This document shows, piece after piece, positions 32,317 through 40,941 of a stretch of DNA of 64,000 nt (the stretch's first letter is position 1; every line of letters starts with the position of its first letter). The DNA is from Bacillota bacterium. GTDB taxonomy: Bacteria; Bacillota; Clostridia; Oscillospirales; Ethanoligenentaceae. The stretch spans positions 1 to 64,000 of the forward strand of contig JAEWAU010000005.1 of the NCBI GenBank assembly GCA_023391535.1, written 5' to 3'. The notes under the pieces were generated by a model that worked only from the letters and a program-made list of their open reading frames with translations, searched no databases and had not been told where the DNA came from. A program made the position numbers and the translations under genes.

Positions 32317-33288
32317 CTAATCGTGCAGGGAGCGCCAAAGCTGCGCGAACAGCGTTGTGAGCAGCAATGTGCGGTTGGCGTTGTCCTGCGCCGCAGCGCC
32401 GGCATCCAGAGCGGCGCGCTGCGCTTCGCACAGCCTTCCTGCCGGAAAACGGCGGGCGAGAGGGGAAACGTCCGCGCCCGAAAGGGCGGGCAGGCCGCCG
32501 TTCTGTGCGGCGATAGCGTCCCGGAAAAGCCCGGGCAGTATGTCCAGCACCGTGTCGTAGAGCACGGCATTTTTTTCAAGCGCCCCGGAAAGGCGCAGAA
32601 AAGCGTAAAGATCGGTACCGCCGAGCGCTTTTTCAAATTCGGGCCAGAACGCCTCCAGTTCGCCGAAGCCGCCTTCCAGAAGCAGGCGGGCGCGCCCGAT
32701 GATGCCGCCGGCCATACGTGCCGCCTGCGCGGCCTGTTCTGCGGAAACGCCGCACTGCCCGCACAGCTCCTGTACCGCTTCGTCTTCCGCAACCGGGCCG
32801 AGCGGAATGCACTGCATCCGCGAAAGCACGGTTTCCAGCAGGTGGGCGCGCGTATCGCACGTGAGCAGGAACAGCACATAGGCGGGCGGCTCCTCCAGTA
32901 TTTTAAGAAGGGCGTTTTGCGCCTGTTCGGTCATATTCTGGGCGTCGGCGATCAGATAGACTTTGCGCGCGGCGTCGTTGGGCGCCACGAACGCGTCGAG
33001 CCGCAGGCGGCGCACCGCATCCACGCCGATCGTTTTGGCGCCGGTTTCGGGAGAGAGAATATCCGGATGACGGCCCGCAAACGCATTGCCGCACTGGCGG
33101 CAAACCCCGCAGGGGCGTTCGCCCTGCCCGTCGCACACCGCCGCCGCGGCAAGAATCCGCGCAAGGGTTTTGCGCCCGCTGCCCGCGGGGCCTTCCAACA
33201 GAACGGCGTGGGGAATGCGTCCGCTGTCAAACGCGGCGGAAAGCAGCTTTTTGGCCGGCGCGTTGCCGGAAAAACCGGGAAACCGCAT
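32317..33288 (-). CDS. holB: DNA polymerase III subunit delta'
   Basis: Clamp-loader subunit, 323 residues. It has a modified P-loop GPAGSGRKT (33-41), the zinc-binding CGVCRQCGNAFAGRHPD and the sensor-like NALLKILEEPP. The N-terminal ATPase-fold part is well conserved; the C-terminal collar domain is more diverged. The ATG overlaps the darA stop codon (TGATG), so translation is coupled. Confidence 0.93.
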   Translation of the reverse strand: MRFPGFSGNAPAKKLLSAAFDSGRIPHAVLLEGPAGSGRKTLARILAAAAVCDGQGERPCGVCRQCGNAFAGRHPDILSPETGAKTIGVDAVRRLRLDAFVAPNDAARKVYLIADAQNMTEQAQNALLKILEEPPAYVLFLLTCDTRAHLLETVLSRMQCIPLGPVAEDEAVQELCGQCGVSAEQAAQAARMAGGIIGRARLLLEGGFGELEAFWPEFEKALGGTDLYAFLRLSGALEKNAVLYDTVLDILPGLFRDAIAAQNGGLPALSGADVSPLARRFPAGRLCEAQRAALDAGAAAQDNANRTLLLTTLFAQLWRSLHD

Positions 33289-33611
33289 CAGACTTTCTCA
33301 AACCGGTCGACGTTGAGAACGAAGACCGTTGCGCCGCCCACGGTTACCTCCACCGGAAAGGAGGTGTAAAGACCGACGCCGTAGGAAGCCGATGTGGGCA
33401 TAATCTGGCTGCGCTTGCGGCTGTGTTTGGCGATCAGATCCATCACCTGCTGCACCTTGTCGTCATCCACGCCCGCAATGAGCGTGGTGTTGCCGGCCAT
33501 GAGAAAGCCGCCTGTGGTGGCGAGCTTGGTAACGGTAAAACCCTCGCGGGTAAGCGCCGAGGAAACCGCGGTGCTGTCGTCGTTGCTGACAATGGCGAGA
33601 ACCAGTTTCAT
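33288..33611 (-). CDS. darA: Cyclic di-AMP receptor DarA (PII-like)
   Basis: A 107-residue PII-like trimer subunit that binds cyclic di-AMP. MKLVLAIVSNDDS, FTVTKLATTGGFLMAGNTTL and the C-terminal VGGATVFVLNVDRFEKV match the YaaQ/DarA family over the full length. Its downstream targets are not known in most species. It is the first gene of the darA-holB-ricT group. Confidence 0.95.
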   Translation of the reverse strand: MKLVLAIVSNDDSTAVSSALTREGFTVTKLATTGGFLMAGNTTLIAGVDDDKVQQVMDLIAKHSRKRSQIMPTSASYGVGLYTSFPVEVTVGGATVFVLNVDRFEKV

Positions 33612-33683
33612 GATAAACCCTCCTGCCCTCTGGCGTTTTCCGCTCCGAACGGGGAAAGTAGGCCGGTGCGCCGAACCGTAAAA

Positions 33684-33708
33684 ACCGCCTTCCGCACTTC
33701 GCGGAAGG
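33684..33708 (-). terminator. Leftward terminator after the decarboxylase gene
   Basis: CCTTCCGC and GCGGAAGG form an eight-pair stem. On the minus strand it is followed by CGGTTTTTAC, just after the stop at 33745. Confidence 0.7.
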
Positions 33709-33744
33709 GTTGCCGGAAACGGCTGTGCGGCACGTCTTCCGTTC

Positions 33745-35127
33745 TCATTTTAACACGTTCACCGTGAAAACGCCATACGATTTTAAAGAATTTACCAGCT
33801 GCTCCGAAATTCGCTCTCCGGGCATCACCAGCGGCACGCCCGGAGGGCAGGGACATTCCGCTTCGGCGGCCACGCGCCCTGCGGCGTCCTCCACCCGCAC
33901 CCGGGTATGAACGGCCAGCAGCGCGCCGCGCATGGGAAGCACGCGGCAGGGAGGAGCAAGCGGTTCCGCGCGGTATGGCTCCGGGGAGTGCGCGGGCAGC
34001 GGCAGATCGGAAAGGGCGCGCGCCAGACGCTCGAAATCCTCCGGCGGATTAAATGGGGAGGGCAGCAGCACCACGTGGCGGGAATCCCACATCTCGGGCG
34101 AAACGCCGCGGGAGCGCAAAAACTCCGCGGCTGCGTTTCCCGGCACCCCGCGCGAAGCGGTGTCCACCATAAGGCGGGCCGGGTCGAAGGCCGCGGCGGG
34201 CACGAAAAAGCCGCGCGAGGCGCACAGCGCGCGCAAGGAGGCCACGGTTTCGGCAAGGCTGCGGAAAGCGCCGCGTCCCTCGCTTTCCAGCCACGCGCGC
34301 GCAAGGTCGAGCGAAAGCTGAATGAGATAGGAGGGGCTGGTGGAACCGAACAGCGCCATGGCGGCTTTTGCCGCTTCGCGCGTGAAATCGGCGGGCGCGG
34401 AATCGGCAATGTGCAAAAACGCGCCGCCCGTGAGCGCGGGCAGCGTTTTGTGCGCGGAATCGCAGCAAAGGTCCGCCCCAAACGGAAGCGGGTGCAATCC
34501 GAACGCGCCGAGATGGGCGCCGTGGGCGTTATCCACCAGAAGCGGGACGCCGTATGCGTGAGCGGCGTGCGCGATGCCGGCGATATCCGAAAGCACGCCG
34601 TAATAATCGGGGCTTGTAACATAAACGGCGCACACTCCGGGCGTGCGGGCGAGAACATTTTCTACATCTTCGGCGCGGATCTCACCAGGCAGAGCGGAAC
34701 CGGCAAACGGGCGCGGCCAAACCCATTCCGGTTCCAGCCCCAGCAGGGCCATGGCGTTCACGGCCGCACGGTGGACGTTTCGCGCGCACACAACGCGTGC
34801 GCCCGCGCTGCGCCCGCCCGCCGCCATACGCAGCATGGCCTGGATGCACAGCGTGGAGCCGCCGGCTGAGAACAGCGTTTCCCGCGCGCCGTAAAGGCGC
34901 GCGGCGCGGCGCTCCGCTTCCAGAATGGCGCCGGAGGCTTCGAAGAGGTTGTCCGTTTCGGGCAGCTCCGTCACGTCGAGGGCCAGCGCGTTCCCGAACA
35001 CCTGCGCAAGCGGCCCGGCCGCCCCCTTGTGGCCGGGCATATGAAAACGCGCGGGGTGCCGCCGCGCATAGCGCAGCAGCATCCCGTACAGGGGTGCGTC
35101 CTCCTCAGAGATAGATGCGCGGCACAT
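33745..35127 (-). CDS. Orn/Lys/Arg decarboxylase-family PLP enzyme (YaaO-like)
   Basis: A 460-residue fold-type I PLP enzyme. The cofactor lysine is K227 in CCDSAHKTLPALTGG; FHMPGHKG and ALDVTELPETDNLF at the N-terminus and VDNAHGAHLG are signatures of the arginine/lysine/ornithine decarboxylase major domain. It is shorter than enterobacterial decarboxylases and matches the YaaO/SpeA type, so arginine or lysine is the likely substrate and polyamine synthesis the likely pathway. The ATG at 35127 lies 23 bases inside the alr gene. It lacks the N-terminal wing domain. Confidence 0.87.
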   Translation of the reverse strand: MCRASISEEDAPLYGMLLRYARRHPARFHMPGHKGAAGPLAQVFGNALALDVTELPETDNLFEASGAILEAERRAARLYGARETLFSAGGSTLCIQAMLRMAAGGRSAGARVVCARNVHRAAVNAMALLGLEPEWVWPRPFAGSALPGEIRAEDVENVLARTPGVCAVYVTSPDYYGVLSDIAGIAHAAHAYGVPLLVDNAHGAHLGAFGLHPLPFGADLCCDSAHKTLPALTGGAFLHIADSAPADFTREAAKAAMALFGSTSPSYLIQLSLDLARAWLESEGRGAFRSLAETVASLRALCASRGFFVPAAAFDPARLMVDTASRGVPGNAAAEFLRSRGVSPEMWDSRHVVLLPSPFNPPEDFERLARALSDLPLPAHSPEPYRAEPLAPPCRVLPMRGALLAVHTRVRVEDAAGRVAAEAECPCPPGVPLVMPGERISEQLVNSLKSYGVFTVNVLK

Positions 35128-36193
35128 TGGCGTTTACCAGAAGGGGATTGACGTCGAACACGGCGGTATCGCCCGGGCTGCACTCGATGGCGCTGACGTC
35201 GGCTTCCACGGAGCTTAGCCCGATGCGGCCGATGATACGGGCTTTTTTGCCGCCGATGCCGCAGGTAAGCTTGCGCCGGAACAGAAGCCCCAGGTCGTGC
35301 CAGCCATAGCGCAGGATATCGCGGAAGCGGAACGCGTCGCGCGATTTCTCCGTAAACACGCCGTCCGCGTAGCCGATGGGGATCACGGCAACGCGCATGG
35401 GCTTTTTGGTGCGGAACGTGTTGGCGTAGCCGATGTTGTGGCCGGCGGGCAGCCAGCGGGTGTCGCACACCGTGCTTTGCAGATAGCCCACCTTTTTGAG
35501 CCCCGCCTTGTTGCGCACGCCTACGCGCCCCAGAAGCGCGGAGCCGGCGCGCACGGCGTCGAGCCGCAGCTCCGGGTAGAGCAGCGCGGCGTTCGAATTG
35601 GCGATGTGGCGAAGGCCGGGTGAAACGCCGGCGTCCTCAAGCGTTTTGAGGCACTGGTTAAACAGCGAGAGCTGTTTGAAAACTCCCTTTTTGTTCCGGC
35701 CGAAACAGTTCGAAAGATGCGTGAAGGAGCCGGATACGGCGAGATTTTGCAGATACTTCGCCGCCTTTACGGCCTGCTCGGCTTCTTCCGGCAGGAAACC
35801 GAAGCGGCCCATGCCGGTGTCGAACTTGAGATGCACGCGGCACTTAACGCCGTGCTTTTCGGCAAGGCCGTTTAAGAGCACGGCGCTTTCATAGGAGCCC
35901 ACCGTGGCCGTGATGCCGGAAGCGACGATGCGCTCGGCGTCCTCCTCCGCGCCGTAGGGCGAAAGCAGCAGAATCTCGGCCTCCGGCAAGGCGCCGCGCA
36001 GGCGGAGCGCCTCTTCGAGCCTTGAGGCGGCAAACAGGCGCGCGCCCGCGTCCCAAAGAATGTGTGCCACGTCCACATCTCCCAGCCCGTAGGCGTTACC
36101 TTTGAGCACGGGGATGACGGCCGTTCCCGTCACGCGTTTCATGGCGTTGTAATTTTCGACGATAAAATCCTTTTGCACCACAAGGGCTGTCAT
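35105..36193 (-). CDS. alr: Alanine racemase
   Basis: Makes D-alanine for peptidoglycan with PLP. The 362-residue protein has the cofactor lysine K31 in PVLKGNAYGLG, HLKFDTGMGRFGF, and the region around GHNIGYANTF that should hold the catalytic tyrosine from the other subunit, plus GYADG. I use ATG 36193 (MTALVVQKD), ten bases after AAAGGA; an ATG seven codons upstream has its purine box too close. It overlaps the decarboxylase gene and follows the FemAB-like gene by 69 bp. Confidence 0.92.
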   Translation of the reverse strand: MTALVVQKDFIVENYNAMKRVTGTAVIPVLKGNAYGLGDVDVAHILWDAGARLFAASRLEEALRLRGALPEAEILLLSPYGAEEDAERIVASGITATVGSYESAVLLNGLAEKHGVKCRVHLKFDTGMGRFGFLPEEAEQAVKAAKYLQNLAVSGSFTHLSNCFGRNKKGVFKQLSLFNQCLKTLEDAGVSPGLRHIANSNAALLYPELRLDAVRAGSALLGRVGVRNKAGLKKVGYLQSTVCDTRWLPAGHNIGYANTFRTKKPMRVAVIPIGYADGVFTEKSRDAFRFRDILRYGWHDLGLLFRRKLTCGIGGKKARIIGRIGLSSVEADVSAIECSPGDTAVFDVNPLLVNANVPRIYL

Positions 36194-36262
36194 AAACACG
36201 TCGTCCTTTCGCATCTTTCCGGAAACCGACGCCGGGGGAAAAAAACGGGCCGGTCGAACGGG

Positions 36263-37333
36263 TCAGTCGGCGGAGGAAACCGGATGGCGGCGATTCTTGA
36301 GGTGGCGCAGCTTCTTCATCAGTTTGACGCCGCTTTCCACCGCGGCAGTGACCGGGCGGTTCAGAATGAGGTCGAATTCGCCGCAGAACTCGGTGAAATC
36401 GCCGTTAAAGCCCTTTTTGAACCGGTAAAGGCCGTAGAGCGGATTCTGGGGCGAGAGATCGCCCGAAACGCCGCGGAAATCGTAGATCCGGCACTTGGTT
36501 TCCACCGCCCAGCGGATCATCTCCCACTGGAGCAGGTAATTGGGCATGAGATTGCGGAATTCGTTGGCCGAAGCGCCGTAAAGGTACCACACTTTATCCC
36601 CATACTGCACGGCGATGGTGCCGGCGATGGGCTTGCCGTCCGAATAGGCCATATAAAGGCGCGCGTGCGGGCCGAACGCGTCGAGCAGACCCTCGAAATA
36701 GCTTAGCGGGCGGGTGGCGAAGCCGTCGCGCACGCCGGTATCCCGCATGATGGGCACAAACTGCGCAAGCGCCTCTTTGCCGCAGACTTTTACTTCAACG
36801 CCGTGCTTTACGGCGACGCGGATATTGTAGCGCGTTTTGGACTGGAACCCGGCGAAAACCTCGTCCTCCGTTTTACCCTCCACGTTCAGGCGGAAAACAA
36901 AACGCGGCTGGATACCGTCGAAGTTTTTGCCGCCGTCGCGCAGCTCAAAGCCGAACGAACCCATCAGCGCCATAAAGGCGTTGTTCGAAACGTCCACGTC
37001 CGGGTCCATCTTGAACAGATAGGCGTGGTATTTCACGGCAAGAGCGCGCACGCCGCCGATCAGCTTCGCCATCGTGTCGCGGTCCGCAATGTCGCACACG
37101 GGGCCGCGCGGCGCGTACATCAGCGTGAACGGCAGGCCGGGCACGGGGCGGATGAGCACCGAAAGGGAACCGATAATGTTCCCCTGTGCGTTCCTTTCCA
37201 CCACGGTTTCCCATTTCCAGGCCGTTTTCACCTTGGCCCATTCGGGGCTTTGCATAAAATGCCCTTTGGGGTTTGCTTCCACAAACGCCCGCAAAGCGGT
37301 AATTTCCGAATCCGTATGTTTTAAAATTTCCAA
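36263..37333 (-). CDS. FemAB-family peptidoglycan bridge aminoacyltransferase
   Basis: A 356-residue FemX/FemA/FemB-like enzyme that would transfer an amino acid from aminoacyl-tRNA to lipid II. Two GNAT-like halves are visible: GHFMQSPEWAKVKTAWKW and YAPRGPVCD in the first, TRYNIRVAVKHGV, WYLYGASANEFRNLMPNY and YDFRGVSGDLS in the second, all family landmarks. The coiled-coil arm of staphylococcal Fem proteins is not obvious. Start TTG 37333 lies eight bases after GAGGTG; no family residues occur before it. Next to alr, which fits cell-wall synthesis. Confidence 0.88.
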   Translation of the reverse strand: MEILKHTDSEITALRAFVEANPKGHFMQSPEWAKVKTAWKWETVVERNAQGNIIGSLSVLIRPVPGLPFTLMYAPRGPVCDIADRDTMAKLIGGVRALAVKYHAYLFKMDPDVDVSNNAFMALMGSFGFELRDGGKNFDGIQPRFVFRLNVEGKTEDEVFAGFQSKTRYNIRVAVKHGVEVKVCGKEALAQFVPIMRDTGVRDGFATRPLSYFEGLLDAFGPHARLYMAYSDGKPIAGTIAVQYGDKVWYLYGASANEFRNLMPNYLLQWEMIRWAVETKCRIYDFRGVSGDLSPQNPLYGLYRFKKGFNGDFTEFCGEFDLILNRPVTAAVESGVKLMKKLRHLKNRRHPVSSAD

Positions 37334-37563
37334 ATTAATGGCACCTCTGTTATGCTTGTCCGAATCTCGCGGCGCGTATCGCAAAAAAGCATTTCCGCAA
37401 TTCCGTTTCAAATTGAAAAAAAGCGGCGCTTCGTCCGTCCGCTTCCGGCGAAACGGTGCGAAACAGACGCAGCATTTTCAGCGGAAAGCGGGGATGCCGA
37501 AAGCGCGGCCGCGGCTTTAAAAACCTTCTCCGATTATAACATTCTTACCGGCGTATTGCAATG

Positions 37564-37603
37564 TCGCATCTTCCTCCCGCGCACGCGCGGCTGGAAGATG
37601 CGA
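37564..37603. repeat. Nested hairpin in front of HAD gene
   Basis: TCGCATCTTCC and GGAAGATGCGA (11 pairs) enclose a smaller CCGCG/CGCGG stem. It lies 15 bases before the -35 box of the HAD gene; possibly a protein-binding site. Confidence 0.5.
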
Positions 37604-37617
37604 TACGCGAAACGCGA

Positions 37618-37647
37618 TTGACAACGCCTCCGTGCGGATGGTACAAT
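37618..37647 (+). promoter_or_regulatory. SigA-type promoter for HAD hydrolase
   Basis: TTGACA (37618-37623) and TACAAT (37642-37647) separated by 18 bases, 67 bases before the ATG. Confidence 0.8.
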
Positions 37648-37713
37648 CCAGATAGCGCGCAGCAAATCCGGCAAAAAAATTCGCTTACAGTAAAAACAGA
37701 CCCGGGAGACAGT

Positions 37714-38565
37714 ATGCCGATCAAATTGATTGCTTTGGATATGGACGGAACGACCCTGCGAAACGACCACCTCACCGTTTCGCGGCGCAATCGCCGCGCA
37801 ATCCGGAATGCTCTGAAGGCGGGAATTCAGGTTGTTCCCGCAACAGGCCGCTATTATGGGGGAATACCGTCCTCCGTACTCGGCATTCCCGGCATCCGCT
37901 ATGTTATTTCGTCAAACGGCGCGTGCGTCACGGATATCGCCGCCGGAAAAGCGCTGTTCAAAAACATAGTTCCGCTGTTCCTTTCCGTGGAAATCCTCTC
38001 CGCAGCGGCGGAACTTGGAGTATATGCCGAAGTATATACAAACAGCCGGGCGTACATCCAGAAGGGAACGTCGCCCTACCTTGCGCGGCAGAACTTCGCG
38101 TTTCGGCTCATCGCCCTGTTCTGGCGGCGGGTAAGGGTCGATCATCTGGCGGAATTCATACGGAGCAGCGGCGCCGAGGTGGAAAAAATCGAACTGCTGC
38201 CCGAGAACGCGCGGCAATCGGAACAAATGGCGGAAAGGCTCGCAGGAATGCCGCTTTCCATCACCACCTCCGGCATGAACAGCGTGGAAGTGACGAACCT
38301 CGGCTCCGGAAAAGGGAAGGCGCTTGAGCTCCTGTGCGGGCACCTCGGCGTTCGGCAGGAAGACGTGATGGCGGTGGGGGACAACTACAACGACCTCGGC
38401 ATGCTCACCTGGGCCGGAACGGGCGTTTGTATGGAGAACGGCGACGCGGGTGTAAAGCGCGCGGCCGATTTTGTTACCGCACGCAGCGACCGCGACGGCG
38501 TGGCCTGCGCCATCGAGCGCTTTGCGCTTCAAAGGGCGCCGGGCGGTCAAACCAAAAGCGTATGA
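37714..38565 (+). CDS. Cof-type HAD hydrolase
   Basis: A 283-residue sugar-phosphate or nucleotide phosphatase of the Cof subfamily. LIALDMDGTTLRN holds the nucleophile Asp9 and Asp11; PATGRYYGG, GKGKALELL (lysine) and VGDNYNDLGML are motifs II to IV. The C2-type cap lies in the middle. Substrate cannot be predicted within this broad family. ATG 37714 has GGGAG five bases upstream; the longer frame to 37561 reads through the hairpin and promoter. Confidence 0.9.
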   Translation: MPIKLIALDMDGTTLRNDHLTVSRRNRRAIRNALKAGIQVVPATGRYYGGIPSSVLGIPGIRYVISSNGACVTDIAAGKALFKNIVPLFLSVEILSAAAELGVYAEVYTNSRAYIQKGTSPYLARQNFAFRLIALFWRRVRVDHLAEFIRSSGAEVEKIELLPENARQSEQMAERLAGMPLSITTSGMNSVEVTNLGSGKGKALELLCGHLGVRQEDVMAVGDNYNDLGMLTWAGTGVCMENGDAGVKRAADFVTARSDRDGVACAIERFALQRAPGGQTKSV

Positions 38566-38590
38566 TCCTATTTTATGAGAATCGCATGGA

Positions 38591-38636
38591 AAAATCCGTG
38601 TCAAACCCCTTCGCAAAGAGGTTTGACACGGATTTT
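38591..38636. terminator. Bidirectional terminator between HAD and hslO genes
   Basis: A perfect 17-bp stem (starting AAAATCCGTGTCAAACC) with a 12-base loop. A-tract and T-tract lie at the stem base, suiting both converging genes. Confidence 0.85.
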
Positions 38637-38680
38637 AAATGCTTTTCAACCGGAGAGCGGAGGGATACCAATAAGACCGC

Positions 38681-39589
38681 TCAGGCAGGCGGAACGCTTC
38701 CTTTTTTGGCGCGGACGCTCCGCGCAAGCAGCGCCTCCAGCTCCTCTTTTGAAAAAAGATAGCGGGAATCGCAGAACTGGCAGGTGACCTCCGCCTGCCC
38801 CTGCTCCTCAATCATCGCGGCAAGTTCCCGCGGGCCGAGGCTCACGAGGGCCCTTTCGGTGCGTGCGCGCGAGCAGGTACAGCGGTATTCCGGCTCGGTT
38901 TCGTCCAGAACCTCCAGGGAGAAGCCCCGCAGCGCGGAGGCGAGGATTTCACGCGGCGTCTGCCCTTCGTCGAGCAGCGCGGATACCGGGCGCGCGGTTT
39001 TGAGGTTTTCTTCCAGCTTCCCGATGGCGGAAGGGTCGGCAAAGGGGAGGAGCTGGATGATATAGCCGCCCGCCGCTTTTACGGAAAGATCGGTATCCAC
39101 CAGCACGCCCAGCGCACAGATGGTGGGAATCTGTTCGCTCGCGGCGAAATATTCGGTGATATCTTCGGCGATCTCGCCGGAAACAATCGGCGTCTGGCCG
39201 CTGTAAGGCTCCTTAAGGCCCAGGTCCTTGGCCACGAACACCGTCCCGCTGTGCCCCACGGCGGCGCCCACATCGAGCTTGCCGCGGGCGTTTAAGGGCA
39301 GCTCCACAACCGGATTCTGCGCGAAGCCGCGCACGTTTCCGGCGCTGTCCGCCACGGTAGTGAGCTGGCCGGCCGGGCCGTCCCCTGTGATGCGCACCGT
39401 GACGCTGTCGTCCTTTCCCTTGAGCATAACGCCCATCATGGAGGCGGCCGTCAGCAGCCGCCCGAGCGCCGCAATGACGACTGCGCTCGGGCTGTGAATC
39501 TGCGCGGCGCGGTTTACGATATCCTTGGAATCCAAACCGAAAGCGACGACGCCGCCGTCGGAAGTGATGGCACGGATGAGTTTGCCCAT
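38681..39589 (-). CDS. hslO: Redox-regulated chaperone Hsp33
   Basis: Holdase chaperone switched on by oxidation and unfolding. The 302-residue protein ends in the zinc domain with C237-x-C239 (YRCTCSR) and C270-x2-C273 (TCQFCDSRY), the four redox cysteines. The N-terminal domain shows SAVVIAALGRLLTAASMMG and DGPAGQLTTVADSAGNVRG. AAGGAG lies seven bases before the ATG. A small inverted repeat (TGTAAAG/CTTTACA, 39600-39621) just upstream may be regulatory. Confidence 0.95.
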   Translation of the reverse strand: MGKLIRAITSDGGVVAFGLDSKDIVNRAAQIHSPSAVVIAALGRLLTAASMMGVMLKGKDDSVTVRITGDGPAGQLTTVADSAGNVRGFAQNPVVELPLNARGKLDVGAAVGHSGTVFVAKDLGLKEPYSGQTPIVSGEIAEDITEYFAASEQIPTICALGVLVDTDLSVKAAGGYIIQLLPFADPSAIGKLEENLKTARPVSALLDEGQTPREILASALRGFSLEVLDETEPEYRCTCSRARTERALVSLGPRELAAMIEEQGQAEVTCQFCDSRYLFSKEELEALLARSVRAKKGSVPPA

Positions 39590-39653
39590 AAAATCTCCTT
39601 GTAAAGTTGCTATACTTTACATAACAATCAAAGCGGAAATCCGTTTTTACGTG

Positions 39654-40400
39654 TCACCGGCGCGCCACATAGACGATGCGCGCGGTTTCGGGGGAAGCGC
39701 TTTCAAACGTCAGGTCCGCGTAAGCGGCGAGCGGCGTAAGGCCCGCGGCGGCCAGGTAGGCGTTTACACGCGGGGTAGGGTAGGCGCGTTCGGAAAACGA
39801 TTCGTCGAAGCGGAGGTATTTTCCGCCCGAAGGCTCGAAGAACGTGAGATCGAACCGGCAGAGGCGCGTTTTGGGCGCGTAATGGTTGCGCCACACGCAG
39901 AAAACGCCGTTTTCGTCATAAACATACGCGTTTTCTGCGAAAGCGTGCTCGAATTTATAGGGGGAATTGAGGTCGAATACCAGCAATCCGCCCGGCTCCA
40001 GAAACAGAGCGGCGCGCGAGAAGGCGCGCACCATGTCGGAGGGCCGCAGCAGGTGGTTGAACCCGTCCAGCGCGCAGACGGCCGCGGATACCGTGCCGTA
40101 TAAGTCCAGTTCGCGGATATCCTGGCAGATAAACGCGGGCCCGGCGCCGGAGCTCCGCTTCTGGGAGGCCTGCGCGAGCATCTCCTCGGAACTGTCCACG
40201 CCCAGCATATCGAATCCAAGGCCGGCCAGCGCGTAGGTTACGTTTCCCGTACCGCAGCACAAGTCGAGCACCGTGCCGGAAACCGGCCCGAAACGGCGGA
40301 GCAGGTCCCCGATGTACCGGGCCCGCTCCGCGTAATCCACGTCCCGCATCAGCAGGTCGTAATATTTTGCGAATACGCTGTAAGCCGGAACGGAAATCAT
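39654..40400 (-). CDS. Class I SAM-dependent methyltransferase
   Basis: A 248-residue cytosolic methyltransferase. AYSVFAKYYDLLM and VLDLCCGTGNVTYALA (motif I) are followed by MLGVDSSEEMLAQA (motif II) and LLVFDLNSPYKFE. The family occurs widely in Firmicutes next to yerC- and hslO-type genes without a known substrate; a small molecule is likely. It lies between yerC and hslO on the same strand, 35 bp and 64 bp away. Confidence 0.85.
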   Translation of the reverse strand: MISVPAYSVFAKYYDLLMRDVDYAERARYIGDLLRRFGPVSGTVLDLCCGTGNVTYALAGLGFDMLGVDSSEEMLAQASQKRSSGAGPAFICQDIRELDLYGTVSAAVCALDGFNHLLRPSDMVRAFSRAALFLEPGGLLVFDLNSPYKFEHAFAENAYVYDENGVFCVWRNHYAPKTRLCRFDLTFFEPSGGKYLRFDESFSERAYPTPRVNAYLAAAGLTPLAAYADLTFESASPETARIVYVARR

Positions 40401-40435
40401 CCCCTTTTTTTTCCGAAAAGCCCGTGAATCCTGGG

Positions 40436-40726
40436 TTATTCCTTGTCGATGCGGTCGAGAATGAGAGTGTAGCCGTCGCTGCCGTAGTTGAGGCAGCGGT
40501 TCACGCGGCTGATGGTCGCGGTGCTCGCGCCGGTTTGTCGCACGATGTCGTTATACACATGGTGGGCGCGCAGCATCTTGGCCACATGCAGCCTCTGGGA
40601 CATCGCCTTCATCTCGGCCACCGTGCAAAGGTCCTCAAAAAAATCGTAACATTCATCCAGCGTCTGGAGCGACAGGATCGCCTGAAAAAGAAAATCGAGG
40701 TTTTCGTCTTTCATTTTACTGTTCAT
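40436..40726 (-). CDS. yerC: YerC/YecD family TrpR-related protein
   Basis: A 96-residue protein of the Trp-repressor superfamily. The helix-turn-helix is KMLRAHHVYNDIVRQTGAS followed by TATISRVNRCLNYG, and the N-terminal LDFLFQAILSLQTLDECYDFFEDL is typical. The DNA target and ligand are unknown. Starts at ATG 40726, 40714 or 40738 are all possible; I use 40726 because it places GGGAG 12 bases upstream. Confidence 0.85.
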   Translation of the reverse strand: MNSKMKDENLDFLFQAILSLQTLDECYDFFEDLCTVAEMKAMSQRLHVAKMLRAHHVYNDIVRQTGASTATISRVNRCLNYGSDGYTLILDRIDKE

Positions 40727-40941
40727 TTGGAATGTCATCTCCCGAAGCGGCAGAATAATCTGTTGCCTCCAGTATTTTAACACAATAAATCAGGAAAGTA
40801 AATGTCCGCGGCACCGCAAGTTGCGCAAAACGGCGTAAAGCGGCGCGCGGCGCCGCGTAAGCGCAAATTGGTGCGGGATGCGCCTCTCTTGTAATTGCGC
40901 CGCCGCCGGGTTATAATGGTATAAAATGCGGAGGTGCAGGT

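Larger units (their letters stand above)
37334..37713 (+). other. 380-bp intergenic region between divergent genes
   Basis: No gene is visible. It holds a long hairpin (37564-37603) and a vegetative-type promoter for the rightward HAD gene (37618-37647). The part from 37334 to 37550 shows no clear structure. Confidence 0.6.

Noticed and set aside
36263..37411. Longer start for the FemAB gene at ATG 37411
   Set aside because: The extra 26 residues are not family-like and lie upstream of a good ribosome binding site for TTG 37333.
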